Shown piece after piece: positions 55,770 through 64,000 of a DNA stretch of 64,000 nt. Location of the stretch: positions 8,160,501-8,224,500 of the forward strand of contig JAILWY010000015.1 of the NCBI GenBank assembly GCA_022113835.1, given 5' to 3'. Source of the DNA: Atopsyche davidsoni. Its lineage: Eukaryota > Arthropoda > Insecta > Trichoptera > Hydrobiosidae. How positions within the stretch are numbered: the stretch's first letter is position 1; every line of letters begins with the position of its first letter. The translations under genes and the position numbers were made by a program. The notes below the pieces were generated by a model, which had not been told where the DNA came from, did not search any database, and worked only from the letters and a program-made list of their open reading frames with translations.

Positions 55770-56505
55770 AATTTTGAGTTTACTGAGAACGGAAGTGATT
55801 CGTTAGTACAAGAGCTAGTACACCGGCCATGTAAGCCAGGGGATGTGGGTTCAAATCCCACACAAATCACGATGATATTTTTCTGAGAGTTTCTTTAAAT
55901 CATCTTCTATGTATGAACTAATGTGCCTAATCATATTAGTAATAGTTTTTTTTACACACATTTTTCCTACGTAACTCAATAACGAAAACAATGAGTGCAG
56001 GATCTGGGAATAGCCACATACCATTTTATAACCACAGCCATAAGAACTATTGTAAATTTACTAAAATATAAATAAAGAATGTTGAATTTTTTTTTTGTTA
56101 GACAACAATCGGACGTAATGTCGATACATGCAAATTATTTAATTATTTTATACCACACGTGAAATGCAACATATTGACTTGTAATTTATCAGGACTAGAA
56201 ATGAATTGGTCCATAATGTATTTAAAATATAAAAAAATAATAAAACAAGTCACTATTGACTTATTACTGTTCGTTGTCGATTGTACTGCAGCGTGGGTAG
56301 ACAGCTTAAAATGCTAATAGAAATTCTAGAATTTCTCAATATTATACGTTAAGCGGTTTTGCGACAGCTAGTTAATAATTCAAGAAATTACCAAGCAAAC
56401 CATTTCATTCTTCAAATCATCTTCTATGTATGAACTAATGTGCCTAATCATATTAGTAATAATATAATAAAACCGTAATGGGTAATAAATACGCATCCGA
56501 TTGAC
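55770..56505 (+). repeat. ~700 bp tRNA-headed repeat, copy 2
   Basis: The order of blocks matches 18375-19080, but the GTAATGGGTAATAAATACGC block is moved to the 3' side (56415-56505), after a repeated ATCATCTTCTATGTATGAAC. This suggests two overlapping or nested insertions. Confidence 0.6.
55795..55870 (+). ncRNA. tRNA-like (SINE-type) module
   Basis: The GTGATT/AATCAC acceptor is fully paired, the T arm GTGGG-TTCAAAT-CCCAC is perfect, and the CATGTAA loop is the same one lacking U33. It is the head of the repeat and not a decoding tRNA. Confidence 0.6.
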
Positions 56506-57053
56506 GTCCATACGTTTCAAAATATCGCATTTTAAACTATCGTAAAGTAAATTAAACGTGCACGCCACTGCTTAATTAAAAGCAGCGCGACGAAAAGTCA
56601 CCAACAAATTATATCTACGCGTTATGTCTTTCATAAGACGCATTCCTGGAATCGAACCGAGGACGTCACTTTGGGGAGCACGTGCCGTCGGCTATTTCCG
56701 GACGTCGACTGTTTTATCGACTCGCTTGTTTTTTCTTTCCCGCCAAATTTATGGTCTGCCGCCATTTTATTTTATGTTCCCTTTGGACCGCGTCGCGGGA
56801 GAGAGACAAAAGTTTATGCGCCCTGAGTGATCGATTTATTATTATTATTCCCGGCGATGTAAACCCGGTTTAAGGTGAATAAAGGGAGTGATGTGAAGCT
56901 TTTGAATTCAGGATACAAAATAAGCTCTGATATCGTTTTCTTTTATACAAATACTTGAATCTATACGTTTTATCATGGGCCAAAACGATCTCACAGTTTT
57001 TTAAACGTATGAAGCATTTTAAATCTATTAATAAGGGTAAACTACTTTCTCTT
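56506..57053. other. gene-free stretch with GC-richer block
   Basis: 56620-56870 is GC-richer and has a minus-strand B-box-like GGTTCGATTCC (56648-56658). It may be a decayed tRNA-derived element. No gene. Confidence 0.4.
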
Positions 57054-57660
57054 GAGTAATAGCCTGGACACTTAAGGGTCTAGGTCCCATAATCGAGTTT
57101 TTTTGATCATTTTCTAGTCCGCTTTGCGAAAAATCTACTGCACCAATCAAAAAAATTTAAATGCAAAAAGTTTGATACATCCCTTTTTCCGAACACAATA
57201 TATTTTTATTTCTTATAAATTTACTATTCATATGTTAAATATGTGTTTTTCCGATTGAAGTGTAGGAATTTGGAGATTCGTCCGGTACATTTTCCAAGAA
57301 TCCTAAACATTTAAAAGTCTTTTTTTCAATTGGAATTAAAAGATTAAATATAAACCATGTATAAACCATTATTAAATTAAAAATTAAAAAAAAAAAATCT
57401 TTAACATACTAAGGTTTTAAAAAGTCGTAATTTTATCCAATTTTTCAACATCTTCAAGATTTTATTTTACCCTGAAAATGGACGTTAATGAAATAATATT
57501 AAACAGATAAATATAATTTATAGCTTTTCCAATACTGTGTAAAAAAAATCAACTTTCGATATAGAAAAATAAAATGACAATTAATTAATTAAATGACACG
57601 ATTTCGCCAGGTAATGGACACCAGAGGCAATTAAAAGGCTGGGAGCAACTGCCTTAATAA
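57054..57660 (+). repeat. AT-rich MITE-like repeat, longest copy
   Basis: Runs from GAGTAATAGCCTGGACACTT to GGGAGCAACTGCCTTAATA. It shows the full extent of the family (~600 bp) and has no reading frame. Confidence 0.65.
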
Positions 57661-57905
57661 GTCTGTTCATGGTTTTTTTCGGGTAAATAGTGTTTTGAGT
57701 GAAGTCTGCATATTGCTGCAACCCAAAAGTACTATTAAACAGTCTTATTCTTACAAAGCTCTGGCATTTATATCTGATATTCCTTCTGCAGAAACAATAG
57801 CAGGAGCCTAGATCACATCCCTCTACAATCATTCCAAGTCCATTAATCCGTTACCAATACTCTACACAAGCTCAGGGCACAGAGTGGCAGCCACACACAA
57901 GCAAC
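57661..57905 (+). repeat. repeat R, body part
   Basis: GTCTGCATATTGCTGCAACC, CTGATATTCCTTCTGCAG and CTCAGGGCACAGAGTGGCAG match 17530-17640 in order. Further short minus pieces lie at 58120-58230. Confidence 0.5.
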
Positions 57906-60900
57906 AGAATGGAGAGCTTTCTCATTTTGTAATTCTAATTCTTTTACATTTAATTGATAGCTAGAAATCGTGCCGTTTTAACAATTACTTGAAGCATATT
58001 GTTGAGTACTGGGGCTTGATGGATTTTACAGCTTTCTCTTTTTCTGAAATGAACCAAGTGTACTTAAAAAAAGGTTTTTACACTTAATTTAATATTTATA
58101 AAACTGATAATGTTGATGGTCTCCTTAGAGTAATTAGTATAGTGGATCCACGAGCTCTTCTACATGAATTTTTTTTTCTGTGAGTTACTTACAAACCTTT
58201 TGAGAAGATGCACCCGAAGAAGAAGAATAACAGTTGTAAGCACGCTTATTAGTAGACTAGTTTCGCGATCAAACCTTAATGTAATAAAAAACGTGAAGTT
58301 CATAGTAATTTGGTCAGAAACCACAAAATTATTGAATTGAAATTGTTAAATAAATAAATAGCTTGGCTTTTTTAATACTCCGCATAGTGTAGCGAATATT
58401 TTAAATTTTGTTTAAATGTAAATTGTTTATGACAATATTTTTTTACTATGAAAAAAAAATTGTTTTTCCATGATTTTAATCTAAAACGTTTGGTTATAGT
58501 ATATTATTAGCACTGAACAACAAAGCGGCTTTAATATATAAAAAAATGATGGTTTTATTATACATTGCTTAGTTATCATTATTATGTCATTTTAATTATT
58601 TTTTAATAGAAATATATTGTTTTAATTGACACGAATAGTTTATTTTTATGATCGTTTCATTAATAGGTTGGTGTGGGATTTAGTAGGTCAATGAACTCGC
58701 GTGTTTTTGGCGCACTTTATCAGCTGATTTCACTTTCACGCGCGTTGATTAATGCCCTCCTGCGAAGACTCCTTGTGCAAGGCACTTCATACGATATCCA
58801 CCAATAAATAACCGTTCAAAGACACGGTTATAAATTAAAGATTAATCAATAAACAAGGAATGCCACGTTCAGAAGGATTTCAGCTAAACAATGTTTCATT
58901 GGGTTACTATTGAGAAAGCCCTCGAAGGGAGAAACTCGATATTCGTGTGTACTGGCGTGCAGTTCATATATACAATTTAAGCAATTCATATTTAAATTTA
59001 ATAATAATATACTTGTAACTTCTCTTTTATAAAAAAAATGTGTTTTTGGGATTCTTTTAAATTCAACAAACAAAACTGAGTTCAAAGAAATTACACGCCG
59101 TTGGTAAATAAATTTATTTCATTATTAGAATTAGTTTTTAGTTAATTTGCATTTTGATGCTGATGTTTCAATGATAATATAATTTTAAAGCTTGCACCTT
59201 AATATTGTAAAGAGATAATAGTTAATATAGAGAGGTTGGCGAGCGTCTCGAGGTGAAAGGGCGCCATTAGTTTCTATCTTGAATAAATTTTGGCAAGAGC
59301 TCATATTTTTATGAATTCGCTGTTTTATGACATTTTTTTGAATTATTAATTGATTTATGATATTATAATTATATTATTGAATTATTTATGGTTTTCAATT
59401 TTTCGTTAAATTCCGAGTTATTTATTTAAAAATGTCAACCGATTAAAATGAATGATTACTCTGAAAATATTACAAACGACCGTTTTTTCAACTGTAGATC
59501 TTAGAAGCAAGCTTAGATGACAAGTGATTCAGAGGTTTGCACGCTTTTTGACTTAAAATCCCAGGTTCGGATCCCAAAGTTGCAATGAATTATTAAGTTT
59601 TTTCAAAATTCTCTTAATATTTAAAAAATATCAAGTTTCAGAGGCAAGGAAAGGCATTTGTTATTTAAAAAATACATTTGTAATGTATGTTTTATAAGCA
59701 AGCCTGTATATAATACAACAAGGCGAATACCAAAAACGTATAATGTTGACAAAGCCTAAATGATTTTTTAATTTTTTCTATTGCTTAGCTGTACTTAAGT
59801 ATTATTAACTAGTAAGATAATAAATAGAACATGACACTGTAAGATTATTTGAGGTTTGTATTAAATAAAGATATCAAAATAAATCTTATCTTCTCTGCAT
59901 AAATAATAAACAAAAAAGCATTTTATATAATAAAGTTAAAAATATTTTGAAATTATTAAATATTAGAAAAAAAAACTGGTTACACACTTGTATATATCGA
60001 TAAAAAAAACTCGCTAAGTTACTCGACAATGGCTATCAAGAGAATTACAGCGTCTAACTGAAGCAAATGTGTGGGCTTGAATTCTACTTATGTCTTCAAT
60101 AAATTAAAAAGATTTTTAATGTTATTTTACGTGTGTACCATTAAAAAAATATATTTTATTCTTCAAAACAGAATTGATCGCAATTAATTATTCTAAATAC
60201 TTTTAAACAATTCATTACCTTTTTTTTACACATTGACAGGTGTGCTAAATTTTTCATGAAATTCGTTAAAATTAAGTTGAATTCTACGAAACGTCTGCTT
60301 AGGACAATAGCGTTTAAAAAATAAAAAAAAATCACTTTGTTTTAATATCTATAAATAAATAAATGTCTGCTCGGAATAGAAGCTATCGCGATTTTACACG
60401 GACGGTTTGCATCGTCGGCTATAAATTGTTGTTTTACGTAAGCTAATAAATTAATTCGACTTAAGATGTGTGAAAATTAATTTTATAATCACCAATAAAA
60501 TGCTATATTTTTATCCGCTTTATGCGTATTATAAAATGATAAACATACAATATATCAATAATATTTTCGTGCAATCCATTTAAAATAAAAAAGGCAATCT
60601 TTAGCTAAAAAAAAAAATATTTAAATGAACCTCAAAATATAAATATTACTTTTGAATTGATTTTATGAAATATAAGAAATCGTTTTAAGCTCAGACTTCC
60701 CTCTTTTAAAGTTAATCTGGAATAAGAGGACCCTTTTGGGTGTTGTGCTGTATTGAGATTTTTCAGGAAATCTCTGAAGATGGTCCCAGTACCGGAACCG
60801 AAACCTCCAAAAATACACAGCGCACAAAAACATACAAGAAATAGTATCATCTAATACTAATTAATGCCAAAATCTACGAATACATTTGATAATCGAGATA

Positions 60901-61808
60901 TTAAGAGTTAAGTTATGTTTCTGATAAAGATGCTGGTGCTCCAGAAATGTTGAATCCAGGGACCAATAACCTTTGGAATCTTTTAGACAATTGTAATGAT
61001 TATAATGCTTTCGTTTTCTTGATTTATTTTTCAAAAATACTCGATATTATGTCTTCTTTAAAAAGGTTTTGCTTTTTTAGACACTGCTTAAAAATCGTTA
61101 TAGTCAGAGTATCTAATTTCAGAGTGTCGAATTTCAGGCAGATAATTTCGATAAAAGTTTTTGTTTGATTGATATTTCTATCTTGGCCCAGTCTTATCAG
61201 TTTGGCTGTTCTGTCGCCAATACAAATCAACTTCCCTTTTCCGATGCTTTTTTTTTAAAAATATATTTACAATGTACATATATTATTAAATTTAATTCTT
61301 CTTTGCTGTTTAATTCATGTGCAGACATAAATTGTTCAAATTTAATTAAACATTGACACTAACAGCAAACTAATGGGTGATACATTATAAGAAACACGTA
61401 AGCCAGTTAGATTTGCATCAGAAACAATCGCCCAAAACGCAATAAAATTTACATAATTATATGAAGAGAACATGGAACCAGGTATCTCCAGGTGGCAATG
61501 GATCTTTCACGCCAGACCACCTGTAGAGGTAAGGAACACCGTAAACCAAACATCGGAATAAACCTAAGAAAATCAAAACCGTGTGAAGGATAGAATATTT
61601 TTATACACGAGTGAGGGTTTAAGTATTTTAATCTTACAACTAAAAGAATATAACCTTTACTTTGCGAGACGAGGATTTATTCATATAACTATAAAAAATC
61701 GTGTTATTATATTAAATCCAACATGTTATAAAATACTTATATGACTTTTAAAAATGAAGGCTTACTTTTAAGAACAAATAAAAACTCAGTTTTATATTAT
61801 TGCTTTTT
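57906..61808. other. gene-free AT-rich stretch
   Basis: Only weak tRNA-promoter-like patterns are seen (59510-59580 with GGTTCGGATCC; 60020-60100). Repeat R fragments lie near 58125-58230. No gene is recognised. Confidence 0.45.
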
Positions 61809-62128
61809 GTGAAGACCGTCTCACATGAAGAACGATTTTCCCTATACAGGTTCGATTGATTGATAATGATTAAGTACATTTTTTAAAATATTGAAAATTG
61901 ATTAAAGAAACTCTTAGAAAAATATCATCGTGATATATTTAATTACCATAATAAGTACGTTGTTTCATTTATAGGATATGATTGTTAAAAAAGTGATTCG
62001 TTGGTATAATTGGTAATGCACCGGCCATTTAAGCTTGGGGAAATCCCAGACAAATCACGATTATATTTTTCAAAGATTTTCTTTAATCAATTTTCAATAT
62101 TTTAAAAAATGTATTTAATCATTATCAA
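61809..62128 (+). mobile_element. inverted-repeat/tRNA-like element, longest 5' arm
   Basis: The 5' arm (61809 to about 61935) begins GTGAAGACCGTCTCAC and includes a stretch complementary to the 3' side: AAATATTGAAAATTGATTAA against TTAATCAATTTTCAATATTT, and ATCATCGTGAT against ATCACGATTATAT. The stem flanking the tRNA-like part therefore exceeds 80 bp. The 3' arm is cut at ATCATTATCAA, as at 27887. Confidence 0.65.
61993..62058 (+). ncRNA. tRNA-like module with T-arm deletion
   Basis: The acceptor GTGATT/AATCAC is intact, but about 11 bases, the 5' half of the T arm with the B box, are deleted after AAGCTTGGGG. It has no functional internal promoter. Confidence 0.55.
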
Positions 62129-63920
62129 CACAGTTTTACATTAACCGTTAAAAATATGGATACAATTTTATCACAGAATTCTAGCCTAAATGATAACAGT
62201 TTTGTTTGGCATATTGGGAATTGAAAAGTATATCGATACAAGTTTAAGATATTTGCAACGTTTGCTACGTGAGATAAATTTTTATTAAATCAAAAGTAAG
62301 CAATATATATTACAGAAAAAAATTGAATAAACCACGCGTGCTTGGCTTCAATAATAATTTTAGTTATTACTTAGCTCAAAGATTGAGGTGGCAGTAAATA
62401 AATTTAAAATGGGTAGTTTCGTTGAAAAGTAAGGTTAAGTGAGTTTCTGCTTTCAGTAAATGATCGTCGCTCGACTGAAAGTTCCCGAAGTTACAATCAG
62501 ATTAGCGGTTTGATCGAATTAAACACAAGTTTGTAATCGATTCTTGAGAACGTCTTTCAGCGTGGCGGCCTTAACTCGGTAACAAGTCATTACCCGACAG
62601 CAAATTAATTTATTTGATTAAATGAAAAATTATGGTTTTGAATACCACAATCAGCAAAACTGAATACTGCAGATTGTGAATTCATCCACAAATCAAATTT
62701 GATTTTTATTATTATCATTATTTGACTGTTTTCAGGGCTAATTTGGTTATCAATATTGGTATCTGGAACGATCGATTAGAACTACAAACTACTACAAAAG
62801 ACCTCTGCAAGTAACACTGGCAGAGTAAGTCGATTTGGTCTGCCTTATTCATAAACTTGGCGTCATCAATGAAGGCTGTTCACCTATTCACCCCTCTGGG
62901 AGCGTTAATTAACCCAATCACAAACAGAAAATCAATGCCCCTATATAATTTATAAACTTTTTAACGAACTGAAGTTTGTCTTACGGAAAGTAAGTTGCTT
63001 TGATCTACATGTAATTATCATTTCTTCTAATGTAACATAAATATTTTCGATATTAAATATATCTGTGTTTCTACTAACAAAAACCTGAAAAGAAAACAAG
63101 CCGCAATCGCCGCTGATCTTTTTTCTCTTTTGATTGTATTGTGTACTTTATACATTTAGGAATAAAAATAGTTCAAAAAATATACAATATTAAAAACAAT
63201 AAAGTTAAACCTTTGTATAGCTGTTTGTAGTATTTAAGATTAATTTTGGGCAAAACTTTTAACATTTTTAACAGGCGGCACTAATTCTCCGAGTGGAGAT
63301 AAAAATAAACATTTGAGAGACGTTTCCAGCAAAACTCATATAAACTGCCTTTCTTTTTTCTGTATCTGCTGAATTTACGACGGCTGATTGTATCTCATAG
63401 AGAGCAAACTAAGTTTAATGGAGAAATTCTATGATTCGTAGTAAATAAAGAAAACACATTCGTTATTTATATTGACCTAACCCAAAATATACTAATAAGA
63501 ATGTAGCGTTTCGTTTTATTATGATCTCAATAATACTGTATATATCAATATGTAGCATTCTGTATTTATAATGGGTTATGTTTGTAAGCGCTTTCGTCTT
63601 TTAAATAGATCGATTCCTTGAAGATGGATCCGATTCTTATACAGAAATGCTGGGACATTGATTAAATAGAACGCGGCATGACACCCAAGAACCGAAAATA
63701 ACCCGAAAGCTCACTCCTGGCAATCGCACTATGATGACTTAACCAGATAGCTGACACTTGACGAGAATAATAAAAGCAATTTAATTACGTAAGATCGCTA
63801 CATCTGAGACATTTAAATGTTTTTATTGTTTAAATATAAATATCCCGTCAATTTATTTGTATCGTGAAATTGCTGCCACGAAGTTAAAAGTATTTTGTTC
63901 ATTTAAATAAAACTTTATTA
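62129..63920. other. gene-free AT-rich stretch
   Basis: No recognised feature. 62440-62600 is slightly GC-richer. Confidence 0.45.
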
Positions 63921-63955
63921 TGGTATTCCACCAAGTATACTTCTGTCAATATATT
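63921..63955 (+). mobile_element. PLE-C terminal tail only
   Basis: TGGTATTCCACCAAGTATAC followed by TCTGTCAATATATT matches the ORF-start tail of PLE-C, as at 5343. Confidence 0.45.
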
Positions 63956-64000
63956 TATCAAAAGGCGTCCCGTCCAGGTTTAGGGAATCTGTGAGACTGT

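Noticed and set aside
1..64000. CRISPR arrays, operons or bacterial promoters
   Set aside because: No regular short direct repeats with unique spacers. Gene density and composition are those of an animal genome.

Overview
This window looks like nuclear DNA of an arthropod, probably an insect. It is very AT-rich, has almost no long open frames, and carries a short run of the insect-type telomeric pentamer TTAGG. It is crowded with metazoan transposon families: Penelope-like, mariner, hAT, piggyBac, pogo and R1-like. Its one recognisable host coding exon has consensus splice borders. Nothing indicates a prokaryotic origin. The species cannot be named from the sequence.

Host genes. The only convincing host exon is on the minus strand at 32401-33058. 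It encodes a start codon, a signal peptide, an acidic linker and a cysteine-rich leucine-rich-repeat N-cap, then stops at a GTGAGT splice donor. No further LRR exon is visible down to base 1, so most of the left half may be one large intron. A possible TATA promoter lies on the plus strand near 40.5 kb.

The dominant feature is a 10.5 kb array of a young Penelope-like element (PLE-A) at 42215-52728. Two complete copies and one 5'-truncated copy lie on the minus strand. One 5'-truncated copy and one complete copy lie on the plus strand. The two arms meet at a small filler junction, and one pair of 12-bp direct repeats flanks the whole block. Each complete copy encodes an apparently intact reverse transcriptase fused to a GIY-YIG endonuclease. 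Each unit junction carries a hammerhead-ribozyme-like motif.

Scattered elsewhere are short pieces of two other PLE lineages, called PLE-B and PLE-C here. They share one layout: hammerhead-like motif, AT-rich leader, then an ATG and about 40 bases of ORF start, where the piece ends. Many are fold-back (inverted) pairs.

Other repeats, left to right: an AT-rich MITE-like family (five copies); hAT, piggyBac-like and two mariner-type remnants; a piggyBac-like insertion at TTAA with a related empty site 0.8 kb away; tRNA-like modules in two kinds of larger element, one with inverted-repeat ends; an R1-type retrotransposon 3' end; a ~190-bp satellite carrying a CRE-like palindrome (34.5-36.0 kb); and a GC-rich minisatellite (38.0-38.2 kb). 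Long stretches between these hold nothing recognisable.
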